A stretch of DNA of 50,653 nt from JAKSCF01 sp028279945. GTDB taxonomy: Bacteria; Bacillota; Clostridia; Peptostreptococcales; JAAYPU01. Numbering within the stretch: position 1 is the stretch's first letter; the number at the start of each line of letters is the position of its first letter. The stretch lies in the NCBI GenBank assembly GCA_028279945.1, contig JANQMT010000062.1, forward strand, positions 1-50,653. Direction: 5' to 3'. Shown piece by piece: positions 1 to 7,281 of this stretch. The notes under the pieces were generated by a model, which searched no databases, had not been told where the DNA came from, and worked only from the letters and a program-made list of their open reading frames with translations. Both the position numbers and the translations under genes were made by a program.

Positions 1-1406
1 TTTTGAAATTCACTAAAGTGTTTTTCAAACATCTGAGTAGTGGTATTCACTAAACCCATAGTTGCAATCATTAAGCTGCAAGTCAGTATGACCCCTACCA
101 GAATGAAGGCCATTCTCTTTTTATTTCTAAAAGCATTTTTTATGATTAATTTCCAGCTAAAGGAAAGTCTTTTCCATATGATTGAGATTCTTTCTAAAAA
201 AATTCTTTTGCCTGCCTTAGGTGCTTCAGGCCGCATGGATTCTGCAGGCATGATTTTCAGTATTTCTTTAGACCCCCAAATACCTGAAGTGCCGCAGAAA
301 ACAATTGCATAGGCAACAGCTATTAAGACATACTGGTAGTAAATTTGTATCCTCAATATAGGGATATTAAAAAAACCGATATACAGCTTTGTCAAACCGC
401 CAGCCAGTACTGCCCCCGCTGCAGAGCCTAATACAGCACCTAATAAACCTGCGCTTAAGGCATATTTTGTATAGTGGGTAATGATTTGAATGGAGCTGTA
501 TCCCAGAGCTTTTAATACACCAATACTCATCCTATCATTCTTGACCATTCTTGATACCATCATAATCAAAACAACGCCTGCTATGGATAAAAATAAGATG
601 GGTAAAGAGTTTGAAGTCTGCTCCAATTGAATCAGCTCTTCAGAAAGCATTCTATTGCTTAACTGGTCTTTTTTATGTATGACTCTTTTTAATCCAAACT
701 TTTTTAGATCTTCTTTGATTTGGTCTTCTATTTTGTCTGCATTTTGATTCTGTTGAATTCGCATTAATATTTCATTAGCACTTCCTACAAGTCCGACGCT
801 TCTTTGAGCAAATTCTTTGGATACATACACCACACCAAATTGCTCTACATTAGGTATAAGGTTTTGTTCATTTTCAATTAGATAAATATACTCTGCACTT
901 GCGGCAATTCCTTTTACAGTCATCTTATATTGCCGCCCGCTAATTTGAAGCTTTATTTTATCTCCAATCTTTATATTTCTGGCTCTTGCAAATTGCTCTA
1001 CCACTACAATATCTTCATCTACATTCTCAATGGCACTGCCTTCTTGATAATACAGACTGTTCACCAATGCATTTTTCGAAATGCTGGTTACTCTTACAGT
1101 GACACGTTCATCCTCGTCATCCGTAATCATAGGTACATCCATAACAATTCTTCCAGATGCCTCCAGAAGCCCGTATTTTGCCTCTAAGGCTTCAATATCC
1201 TTCTCAGGTATTTGTACCACTTGTACATACATATCTGCAAAGTGAGTCAATTGATAATAGTGTTCTAATGTATGCTTTAGATTGGCTGCTGCCGAACTCA
1301 TGGCCATAAAAATCATAATCCCTACGGAGACCACCGTAACAATAGCTATAAAGGAGCCTTTAGATTGTTTGATTAAACCGATCAATCGCTTATTTAATTT
1401 TTTCAT
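1..1406 (-). CDS. ABC transporter permease, MacB/FtsX type (3' end outside window)
   Basis: Partial gene: about 468 residues are visible and the C-terminus runs off the left edge. It should be the membrane subunit of an ABC exporter of the FtsX/MacB class. I translated it from ATG at 1406; this start overlaps the stop of the ATPase gene by one base (TAATG), which implies translational coupling. A hydrophobic segment at about residues 15-36 is followed by a large extracytoplasmic domain to about residue 255. Three further membrane segments follow, then a second cytoplasmic linker, then the start of another membrane segment near the edge. This layout suggests a large permease with a duplicated FtsX unit. 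The substrate cannot be read from the sequence; lipoprotein, peptide or antimicrobial export are the usual roles. Confidence 0.85.
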   Translation of the reverse strand, partial: MKKLNKRLIGLIKQSKGSFIAIVTVVSVGIMIFMAMSSAAANLKHTLEHYYQLTHFADMYVQVVQIPEKDIEALEAKYGLLEASGRIVMDVPMITDDEDERVTVRVTSISKNALVNSLYYQEGSAIENVDEDIVVVEQFARARNIKIGDKIKLQISGRQYKMTVKGIAASAEYIYLIENEQNLIPNVEQFGVVYVSKEFAQRSVGLVGSANEILMRIQQNQNADKIEDQIKEDLKKFGLKRVIHKKDQLSNRMLSEELIQLEQTSNSLPILFLSIAGVVLIMMVSRMVKNDRMSIGVLKALGYSSIQIITHYTKYALSAGLLGAVLGSAAGAVLAGGLTKLYIGFFNIPILRIQIYYQYVLIAVAYAIVFCGTSGIWGSKEILKIMPAESMRPEAPKAGKRIFLERISIIWKRLSFSWKLIIKNAFRNKKRMAFILVGVILTCSLMIATMGLVNTTTQMFEKHFSEFQ

Positions 1407-2113
1407 TACCACTCAATCCCTTCCGGGTCGATTGGGTTATCGTTTTTACTGATCTCAACTATTTTACCGCTTCTCATTTTTATGACCTGATCCGCCATAT
1501 TGGCTATGGCTGCATTATGTGTAATGACAGCCACTGTAATGCCCAGTTCTTGATTAACTTTTCTTAGGAGCGATAATATTGCTATTCCTGTGGTATAATC
1601 AAGGGCACCTGTAGGTTCATCACATAAAAGTATTTCCGGATTTTTGGCTACGGCACGGGCTATGGCAACTCTCTGCTGTTCTCCACCGCTCATCTGAGAA
1701 GGAAAGTGGTCTTTTCTATGGGTAAGGCCAACGTCCTCTATGACTTGATCAATATTCAAAGCGTTTTTACAAATCTCTACTGCCAGTTCAACATTTTCTC
1801 TGGCTGTTAGATTTGACATAATATTATAAAACTGAAATACGAAACCTATTTTATTTCTTCGATACTCTGTTAATTTTTTTTCGTTAAAAGTTGTTATCTC
1901 TTCATCATTTTGAAATACCTTTCCGGATGACGGCAGGTCCATACCTCCAATAATGTTTAAAAGGGTGCTCTTACCAGATCCGCTGGGACCTAATATAACT
2001 GAAAACTCTCCTTTAAACAATTCAAAGGTGGCTTCTTTTAATGCGTGGACTGTCACTTCACCCATCTGATAATTTTTACATATTTCTTCAGCACGTAAAA
2101 TAATATCCTTCAT
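1406..2113 (-). CDS. ABC transporter ATP-binding protein (MacB/LolD-like)
   Basis: ATPase subunit that would energise the permease encoded immediately downstream. Walker A is GPSGSGKST, the signature is MSGGEQQRVAIARA and Walker B is ILLCDEPTGALD, all in the order and spacing of the LolD/MacB/FtsE class. About 235 residues is the normal length. I chose ATG at 2113 because GGAAGTG lies just upstream; an in-frame TTG at 2128 would start inside that ribosome binding site. A consensus promoter lies at 2192-2220. The family assignment is secure; the exported substrate is unknown. Confidence 0.93.
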   Translation of the reverse strand: MKDIILRAEEICKNYQMGEVTVHALKEATFELFKGEFSVILGPSGSGKSTLLNIIGGMDLPSSGKVFQNDEEITTFNEKKLTEYRRNKIGFVFQFYNIMSNLTARENVELAVEICKNALNIDQVIEDVGLTHRKDHFPSQMSGGEQQRVAIARAVAKNPEILLCDEPTGALDYTTGIAILSLLRKVNQELGITVAVITHNAAIANMADQVIKMRSGKIVEISKNDNPIDPEGIEW

Positions 2114-2178
2114 TAGAATCACTTCCAATTCTTTAAGAAATTAAATGCTAATTCATAATTATTCATTAAATATAGATG

Positions 2179-2192
2179 TGACTTTAAAGTCA
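2179..2192. promoter_or_regulatory. Palindromic operator candidate at the exporter promoter
   Basis: TGACTTTAAAGTCA is a perfect 14-base palindrome. It starts at the -10 box and covers the expected transcription start of the ABC exporter promoter, which is where a repressor would act. The regulator is not in the visible region; ABC exporters of this type are often controlled by TetR, MarR or GntR proteins or two-component systems. The function is inferred from position and symmetry only. Confidence 0.4.
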
Positions 2193-2220
2193 TTTTATGC
2201 GCCATATTGTGTTTTGTCAA
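2192..2220 (-). promoter_or_regulatory. Sigma-A promoter of the ABC exporter operon
   Basis: On the minus strand TTGACA (2220-2215) is separated by exactly 17 bases from TAAAAT (2197-2192). This is close to full consensus and points at the ATPase start about 80 bases downstream. A perfect palindrome at 2179-2192 abuts the -10 box. Confidence 0.7.
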
Positions 2221-2412
2221 GGATTTTTATATGTATTGTATAAAAAATCTGTAATAGCATATATTATTAACCTACCTAATATATTTATTATAAATATTAA
2301 AAAATGAAAAATATCCTTGCAGTATTTTAAGTAGTCCATTATAATAAATTTTGATAAAGTACATAAAGAAACTGTTAATCTATCTACAAACAGGCTTGCA
2401 TTCATTATCCTA
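2221..2412. other. AT-rich spacer between divergent units
   Basis: This stretch separates the minus-strand exporter promoter from the plus-strand acpP promoter. It is very A+T-rich. I see no supported gene or clear structure in it. Confidence 0.5.
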
Positions 2413-2440
2413 TTGATTTATCTGGCAAGTTAGGGATAAT
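2413..2440 (+). promoter_or_regulatory. Possible acpP promoter
   Basis: TTGATT at 2413-2418 and GATAAT at 2435-2440 are separated by 16 bases and lie 40 bases before the acpP start. The match is moderate. I saw no obvious FapR-type operator. Confidence 0.4.
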
Positions 2441-2479
2441 AAGGAAATTATTTTTTTTAAAATATGGGAGGTAAATTAA

Positions 2480-2713
2480 ATGGTATTTGAGAAAGTTAAA
2501 GGCATTATTGCAGAACAATTAGGAGTAAGCGATACTTCAGTTATAACACTGGAAACTTCTCTCATGAAAGATCTAGAAGCTGATTCTTTAGATGCTGTTG
2601 AAATTATAATGGCGATAGAAGACGAATTTGATATTGAAATACCAGATGAAGACGCTGAAAAATTCCAAAGCATCGGCGATATCATTAGATATGTAGAAGA
2701 GAAAACAAATTAG
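2480..2713 (+). CDS. acpP: Acyl carrier protein
   Basis: Small acidic carrier (77 residues) that holds growing acyl chains as thioesters on a 4'-phosphopantetheine arm during fatty acid synthesis in the cytoplasm. The attachment serine is in the motif EADSLDAVE (Ser at about residue 37). The protein has the usual four-helix, Asp/Glu-rich composition and length. A strong GGGAGGT ribosome binding site lies 8 bases before the ATG. It is the only clear plus-strand gene here and stands alone, with its own promoter candidate and a strong terminator. It is not linked to plsX, fabD or fabG, with which acpP usually sits. An antisense reading frame over the gene is a by-product of its codons. Confidence 0.96.
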   Translation: MVFEKVKGIIAEQLGVSDTSVITLETSLMKDLEADSLDAVEIIMAIEDEFDIEIPDEDAEKFQSIGDIIRYVEEKTN

Positions 2714-2751
2714 GATTAATTTATTTTTTTATTAGTGATATGCAAATAAAT

Positions 2752-2794
2752 CAGGCCTAAGTCAGCTCATGCCGACTATAGGCCTGTTTTTTTT
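2752..2794 (+). terminator. Intrinsic terminator of acpP
   Basis: CAGGCCTA (2752-2759) pairs perfectly with TAGGCCTG (2779-2786). An inner AGTC/GACT pairing extends the stem, and eight T residues follow at 2787-2794. It ends the acpP transcript 38 bases after the stop codon. Confidence 0.88.
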
Positions 2795-2835
2795 AGATTA
2801 ATATCTCCTGTAGCTGCTAAATGGTATTCGTTCAG

Positions 2836-3876
2836 CTAGTCCAAAAATGATAGTGATGGATATGCATCTAAGCTCAAATTATCTTGTTTTCCATTTATAT
2901 AATCATAATAGGCTGCACAACCGATCATGGCTGCATTATCTGTGCATAGCTCTATGGATGGATAATACAAGGATATGGCTGCTTCCTCGCATGTTTTTTT
3001 TAACATGCTGCGCAATAAACTATTAGCAGCGACGCCACCGGCCATAGCCAATGAATTTCTGCCTGTTTGTTCGAGTGCTAGTAATACTTTCTTTATTATT
3101 ACTTCTACTGCTGCCATTTGAAAGCTTGCTGCAACATCTGCATTATGGATGGTATTTCCTTTTTGCTTTTGGGCATTGATGTAATTTAAAACTGCTGTTT
3201 TGATACCGCTAAAGCTAAAGTCAAGGCTTCCTTGTTCTAAATAAGTTCTCGGAAATGCAATGGCATCTGGATTGCCTGTTTTTGCAATCTTATCAATTTT
3301 AGGTCCTCCGGGATAACCCAGTCCTAAAACTCGAGCTACTTTATCATAGGCTTCTCCTATTGCATCATCTCGGGTTTGTCCTAATACTTGAAAACGATCA
3401 TAATCTTTAACATCTATTATATGCGTATGTCCTCCCGATACCACCAAACTTAAAAATGGTGGCCTTAAATCCGGATGCTCTAAATAATTGGCACAAATAT
3501 GACCTTTGATGTGGTGAACGCCTATTAAAGGTTTTTTTAAGGCAAAGGCTAGTGCCTTTGCAGTAGACAATCCTACAAGAAGTGCGCCCACCAGTCCCGG
3601 TCCTTTTGTTACACCGATAACATCAATGTCATTTAAGGTAATGCCTGCGGTTTCTAATGCTTCATCGATGACTATGTTCATATTTTCCAGATGGTGTCTG
3701 GAAGCAATTTCAGGTACCACGCCACCATAGTCCTTATGTATGTCAATCTGTGAGGATATGATATTGGATAGAATTTGTCTGCCGTTTTTTATGACTGCTA
3801 CGGATGTTTCATCACAGCTTGTCTCTATGGCTAGTATTATTTTTTCTGCCTTGTCTTTTTCTTTTATTTGATTCAT
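2836..3876 (-). CDS. tsaD: tRNA N6-threonylcarbamoyladenosine transferase TsaD
   Basis: Catalytic subunit that transfers the threonylcarbamoyl group to A37 of ANN-decoding tRNAs, acting with TsaB and TsaE in the cytoplasm. The 346 residues show the ASKHA-fold signatures: ETSCDET at about 18-24, the metal-binding HHIKGH at about 121-126, SGGHTH near 150 and the C-terminal GGVAANSLLR segment. The ATG at 3876 is preceded by GAGGTG. tsaE and tsaB lie upstream on the same strand, separated by rimI and a small Cys-rich gene. The small gene has a terminator before tsaD, so tsaD probably has its own promoter; TATAAT at 3943-3948 is a candidate -10 box with a poor -35. Confidence 0.97.
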   Translation of the reverse strand: MNQIKEKDKAEKIILAIETSCDETSVAVIKNGRQILSNIISSQIDIHKDYGGVVPEIASRHHLENMNIVIDEALETAGITLNDIDVIGVTKGPGLVGALLVGLSTAKALAFALKKPLIGVHHIKGHICANYLEHPDLRPPFLSLVVSGGHTHIIDVKDYDRFQVLGQTRDDAIGEAYDKVARVLGLGYPGGPKIDKIAKTGNPDAIAFPRTYLEQGSLDFSFSGIKTAVLNYINAQKQKGNTIHNADVAASFQMAAVEVIIKKVLLALEQTGRNSLAMAGGVAANSLLRSMLKKTCEEAAISLYYPSIELCTDNAAMIGCAAYYDYINGKQDNLSLDAYPSLSFLD

Positions 3877-3990
3877 AATGACACCTCAAATTTGTATAAT
3901 TGAGAATTTAAAAAGGATTATCTCACTTTATTAACCCTTATTATTATACACGAAATATAAGTTCATGAGTTATTTTAAATTACATAGAAA

Positions 3991-4028
3991 AACGAAAATA
4001 ATCACTCTACTGCCATAGAGTGATTATT
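3991..4028 (-). terminator. Terminator after the small Cys-rich gene
   Basis: A perfect 13-base-pair stem (4016-4028 with 3997-4009) encloses a 6-base loop and is followed on the minus strand by TTTTCGTTTTTC. It lies 24 bases after the stop of the gene at 4052-4252 and separates that gene from tsaD. Confidence 0.75.
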
Positions 4029-4051
4029 AGTTCTCAATCTTACTTCTGATT

Positions 4052-4252
4052 TTACTCTAGATCCATTTGGAAGAGTATTCTATCGGTTTTGTTTAACTCG
4101 CACCTATTGTTGGTAGTAAAATGGTTACAATTTTCGCAGGATTTATAGGTAGACATGTTAAAAGAATTTATATCTCTTCGTTTAACGAAGTTCTTACAAT
4201 AGGATGCTACTGAGCACATTTCATCGTTATAGTCATACTCATCATTTCTCAC
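4052..4252 (-). CDS. Small cysteine-rich protein, function unknown
   Basis: I do not recognise this 66-residue protein. It has five cysteines: CSVASYC in the first third, then CENC followed about 10 residues later by another Cys. This spacing could bind zinc or form a small metal knuckle. There is no signal peptide or membrane segment. I chose the GTG at 4252 because GAGGTGAT lies at ideal distance; a TTG 15 bases upstream would start inside that site. The gene sits between rimI and tsaD and has its own terminator. A role linked to t6A formation is possible from position only. Confidence 0.6.
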   Translation of the reverse strand: MRNDEYDYNDEMCSVASYCKNFVKRRDINSFNMSTYKSCENCNHFTTNNRCELNKTDRILFQMDLE

Positions 4253-4363
4253 CGTATCACCTCGCAAATATTATTTTCATTTTAGACCGTTTAAGTTGTA
4301 TCTTTTATACTACCTATTATTTCTTATGAAAAAAAATATATACATAGTGTTCACATTGTGACC

Positions 4364-4489
4364 AATGAATAATTGATCGTTAATCATTAAGGAGAATTTT
4401 GTTTTACAAAATTTCATTAATATAAAAATGAAGATTTTGCATAGCAAAATCCTCCACAATTATTCATTATTAACTATTCATTATTCATT
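4364..4489. repeat. Palindromic intergenic repeat, copy A
   Basis: About 126 bases with imperfect inverted ends built on AATGAATAAT / ATTATTCATT, and an inner arm pair AATTTTG / CAAAAT flanking an A+T-rich middle. It starts 8 bases after the rimI stop codon. Related elements lie at 5677-5732 and 13152-13284. It resembles a small mobile (MITE- or REP-like) palindrome and has no coding capacity. Confidence 0.55.
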
Positions 4490-4496
4490 GCTCCAC

Positions 4497-4943
4497 TCAG
4501 GTCTCTTTCCACATTATTACGGCATCTTCTTTGTTGTCTTCATAATATCCTTTTCGAATACCTGCTTGAGTAAAACCAAATTGTTGGTATAGGTTAATGG
4601 CAGGTTCATTTGAGGCTCTTACTTCTAATGTAATTTTAGTAATGTTTTCTTCTTCAAGGACTTGTATTAAAGCTTTTAGCAATTCACGTGCAATACCATT
4701 TCGCTGAAAGCCGGGATGGGTAGCTATATTGGTGATATGTCCCTCATCCAATATTCTCCATACCCCTGCATATCCAATCACACGATTTTCATGTTGTACT
4801 ACCAAGTATTTTGAAATAGCGTTATTGAGCAGTTCATTTAAAAAAGCCGCTTCACTCCAAGGCACCGGAAAGCAGAGGTTTTCTATGATTAATATATCTT
4901 TTATGTCCTTTACAACCATATCTCTTATGATAATATTTCTCAT
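4497..4943 (-). CDS. rimI: Ribosomal protein S18 alanine N-acetyltransferase (GNAT family)
   Basis: GNAT-fold acetyltransferase of 148 residues, the usual RimI length. RimI acetylates the N-terminal alanine of ribosomal protein S18; in this gene context that is the standard assignment. The acetyl-CoA binding segment is the FQRNGIARELLKALIQ region at about residues 80-95. The ANEPAINLYQQFGF segment follows, with the conserved Asn and Tyr of the family. The start overlaps the tsaB stop (ATGA), which shows tight coupling to the t6A genes. Other GNAT substrates cannot be excluded. Confidence 0.88.
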   Translation of the reverse strand: MRNIIIRDMVVKDIKDILIIENLCFPVPWSEAAFLNELLNNAISKYLVVQHENRVIGYAGVWRILDEGHITNIATHPGFQRNGIARELLKALIQVLEEENITKITLEVRASNEPAINLYQQFGFTQAGIRKGYYEDNKEDAVIMWKET

Positions 4944-5650
4944 TTCCCCTCATCCTGCCGCTTTTTTTCCAGGTTTCTTTCAGCTTCTGATTTTCTTTGG
5001 TAGTTGGGTTTTACTTCATAATAAGCTTGTTGTTTTTCATTTTCAAAAAGCTCTAAGCCTAATTGTCCTACGGAAGAGGCTTTTTGATATTTGTTATAAC
5101 TGGGTGCAAAATTTGCTTTTTCGCCCAGTACATTGACGATTTGTTCTTTATAAGGTAAAACACCGTCTCCTAAGAATACTATGTCTTCATACTCTCTTAA
5201 TTTCTCTAAAAGTTCTTCAATAAAATATGCAGACGGATGAATGACTTCTCTGCAATCATGATTTTCCCATTGATAGGCGGCTCCATATACTTGCTGCCTT
5301 CTAGCATCCAAGATTGGACATATTATGCCTGAATAATATGGTAGATTATACGCCATTGCTTTTAGGGTCGGCACACAAACTACAGGAATATCCTGAGCTT
5401 GTGCCAGTGCTCTTGCGGCAGAAACGCCTATTCTGATTCCTGTAAAAGAACCCGGGCCTTCTGAAACAGCAATGCCTTGTATATCATCTATTGATAGATC
5501 ACATTTATTTAATAATTCTTCAACCATTGGCATGAGTTTTTGTAAATGGGTCATCTTTGCATTGCTGGTGTACTCACCTATAAGCCTTTCTTCATTGATT
5601 AAAGCTATGGATGCTGCTTGAGATGTGGTGTCTATTGCTAAAATAAGCAT
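4940..5650 (-). CDS. tsaB: tRNA threonylcarbamoyladenosine biosynthesis protein TsaB
   Basis: Non-catalytic partner that dimerises with TsaD in the t6A37 pathway. The sequence begins MLILAIDTTSQAASIAL and contains SEGPGSFTGIRIG, both typical of the TsaB ASKHA fold; length is about 236 residues. I placed the start at the ATG at 5650, which has AAGGAGTGAG upstream. A longer frame to 5704 would begin inside an intergenic repeat and lacks a ribosome binding site. The gene follows tsaE after a 62-base gap filled by repeat copy B, and overlaps rimI by 4 bases. Confidence 0.95.
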   Translation of the reverse strand: MLILAIDTTSQAASIALINEERLIGEYTSNAKMTHLQKLMPMVEELLNKCDLSIDDIQGIAVSEGPGSFTGIRIGVSAARALAQAQDIPVVCVPTLKAMAYNLPYYSGIICPILDARRQQVYGAAYQWENHDCREVIHPSAYFIEELLEKLREYEDIVFLGDGVLPYKEQIVNVLGEKANFAPSYNKYQKASSVGQLGLELFENEKQQAYYEVKPNYQRKSEAERNLEKKRQDEGK

Positions 5651-5676
5651 ATTCTCACTCCTTATACTCGTATCAA

Positions 5677-5732
5677 AATTAATAATGAAAATTTTGCAAA
5701 GCAAAATTAACCTTAATTATTCATTATTAATT
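5677..5732. repeat. Palindromic intergenic repeat, copy B (short)
   Basis: About 56 bases with outer arms AATTAATAATGA / TCATTATTAATT and inner arms ATTTTGC / GCAAAAT around a 3-base loop. It shares its arms with copies A and C but lacks most of the middle. Its right end overlaps the last codons of tsaE and provides that gene's stop codon. Confidence 0.55.
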
Positions 5733-6147
5733 CACCTCTAATATTTAGGATTCTATCATTATCACCTTCACCTCTGGATAATTCAATCCAAATGCTTTCC
5801 TCAGGTAAAATTTCTTGTATTTTATCTGCCCATTCTATCAAGCAGACGCCGTCTCCATACAGGTATTCTTCTATACCGATTTCGTACATTTCATCTATGT
5901 CATGGATTCTATAGACATCAAAATGGTATAATGGAAACCGTCCTTCGTATTCATGTACGATGGTAAATGTGGGACTGGTCACCGGTTCTTTTACACCAAA
6001 AGCATGGGCAATGGATTTAGATAACAGGGTCTTGCCTGCTCCAAGATCTCCTTTTAAGCATAAAATGTCGCCTTTATTTAATTGTTGTGCAATTTTTTTT
6101 CCAATTTCTCTGGTTTCATCTTCACTGTGACTGATGATTTGCTGCAT
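5713..6147 (-). CDS. tsaE: tRNA threonylcarbamoyladenosine biosynthesis ATPase TsaE
   Basis: P-loop ATPase of 144 residues that drives turnover of the TsaB-TsaD complex in t6A synthesis. Walker A is GDLGAGKT at about residues 33-40. SPTFTIVHEYEG and YHFDVYR follow, then CLIEWADK, all family hallmarks. It is the first gene of the tsaE-tsaB-rimI unit, with a strong promoter 65-93 bases upstream. The last residues (MNN) and the stop are encoded by an intergenic palindromic repeat, so the native C-terminus has probably been replaced by a few residues. Confidence 0.96.
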   Translation of the reverse strand: MQQIISHSEDETREIGKKIAQQLNKGDILCLKGDLGAGKTLLSKSIAHAFGVKEPVTSPTFTIVHEYEGRFPLYHFDVYRIHDIDEMYEIGIEEYLYGDGVCLIEWADKIQEILPEESIWIELSRGEGDNDRILNIRGELIMNN

Positions 6148-6211
6148 TTGATATACCTCTTTATTTCAATATGTAGGTGATATATCGTATAGGAATACAA
6201 CCCACCTATAT

Positions 6212-6240
6212 ATTATACTGAAAGGATTTTGGTTATTCAA
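6212..6240 (-). promoter_or_regulatory. Sigma-A promoter of the tsaE-tsaB-rimI unit
   Basis: On the minus strand TTGAAT (6240-6235) and TATAAT (6217-6212) are separated by exactly 17 bases. The match is close to consensus and lies correctly upstream of tsaE. Confidence 0.72.
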
Positions 6241-6319
6241 GATTCTTTAAATTACTTGTATAGATCTTACATCTTTCATCATAGATCCTTATTTTCTTAG
6301 TTATTATAATATAAAATGA

Positions 6320-6349
6320 GATAGAGTGTTTGAAATATCACACCCTATC
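6320..6349 (-). terminator. Probable terminator of the transporter/TIM-barrel operon
   Basis: On the minus strand GATAGGGTGT pairs with ACACTCTATC (10 pairs, one G-U) across a 10-base loop. The following tract is T-rich but interrupted (TCATTTTATATT). It lies about 65 bases after the stop at 6416. Confidence 0.5.
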
Positions 6350-6415
6350 CCACAATTAACGGTTTTTATTTATTATATATGTTAAGAATAATATATAATT
6401 TTCATTATATCTTTA

Positions 6416-7261
6416 TTAATGCTTTAAAAATGAAGATACAGCATTTTGTGCAGCATGGCTTACCATATTATCTATTGCAGTGCCAATAACAAGTATGTTG
6501 ACGCCTGTTTCAGCAAAAGCTTGATAATTATTCAAGTTAATACCACCTTCAGCTAGTGTGGGTACATTTACGCTTGAAATTAAGGCAAGGAGTCTTTCTT
6601 TTATGTTGGGATGAATCTTTCCAGCTTCAACGCCTTCATAGCTCATACCCGTCATTAACCCTATAAAATCTACTCCTATATCACTCATCTGCTTAGCTAC
6701 TTTGCTAACCTCTTCAGGTGTTCTGGCAGGAATACCAAAAGTGTGAAGATCATCAGGGTGCCCAATATAGGCATCTACCAACAAACCATATTTATGTGCC
6801 ATTATAACTACTGATTCTAAATCTTCTAAAGTTGATTTATGAACATGCAGTCCATCTGCTCCCGCAAGTGACAGGTTTAAAAAGTCTTCTTCTTTCAATA
6901 CTACCGGCAATGCTTCGGTAAAACCTCCAGGAACACCTACGGTAATGAAGGTATCTTCCGGTACAACACTGCGAATACCTTTCGTCACTTTAATCATGTC
7001 TTCGATATGAATCTCATGTCTTACTTGCTCTGCCTCATGCATAGATATGACACCTTTATGACCTCTTGCAAGAGCTACTGCCGGATGATTGGGTTCTAAT
7101 AATTTTATGCCTGCATCTGTTACAGCTTTTGCTAATCGCGCATCGTCTCCGGTAATACCAGTGCTTAATATTGTAACGCCATGATGCAGTTTTAAAGCGT
7201 CAGATACTTTTTTTAAACCCAATCTCCTCTTTTTTTCCATATCGCCAATAATCATAATCAT
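6416..7261 (-). CDS. TIM-barrel protein, phosphosugar enzyme-like
   Basis: 281-residue alpha/beta barrel, partner of the EIIC-like transporter encoded 20 bases upstream. The C-terminal half has AEGGI near residue 238 followed by ILVIGTAID near 255. This double-glycine pattern is the standard phosphate-binding site of barrels such as NanE, ThiE and KDPG-type aldolases. Earlier strands carry GADGLHVHKS and VDAYIGHPDD, which look like active-site loops. AAGGAG precedes the ATG at 7261. Homologues are often labelled phosphonomutase-like or hydrolase-like without experimental basis. I infer an epimerase, isomerase or aldolase acting on the phosphorylated product of the transporter; the reaction is unknown. 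Confidence 0.7.
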   Translation of the reverse strand: MIMIIGDMEKKRRLGLKKVSDALKLHHGVTILSTGITGDDARLAKAVTDAGIKLLEPNHPAVALARGHKGVISMHEAEQVRHEIHIEDMIKVTKGIRSVVPEDTFITVGVPGGFTEALPVVLKEEDFLNLSLAGADGLHVHKSTLEDLESVVIMAHKYGLLVDAYIGHPDDLHTFGIPARTPEEVSKVAKQMSDIGVDFIGLMTGMSYEGVEAGKIHPNIKERLLALISSVNVPTLAEGGINLNNYQAFAETGVNILVIGTAIDNMVSHAAQNAVSSFLKH

Positions 7262-7281
7262 TACATCTCCTTGATAAAATT

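Noticed and set aside
2217..2405. Possible small gene between the exporter and acpP on the minus strand
   Set aside because: Very A+T-rich, no ribosome binding site, low-complexity translation, and it overlaps the exporter promoter.
2476..2685. Antisense reading frame over acpP
   Set aside because: Serine-rich translation is a mirror of the acidic acpP codons; no start signal.
4364..4489. Insertion sequence remnant
   Set aside because: No transposase fragment or direct target duplication is visible; a short non-coding palindrome fits better.
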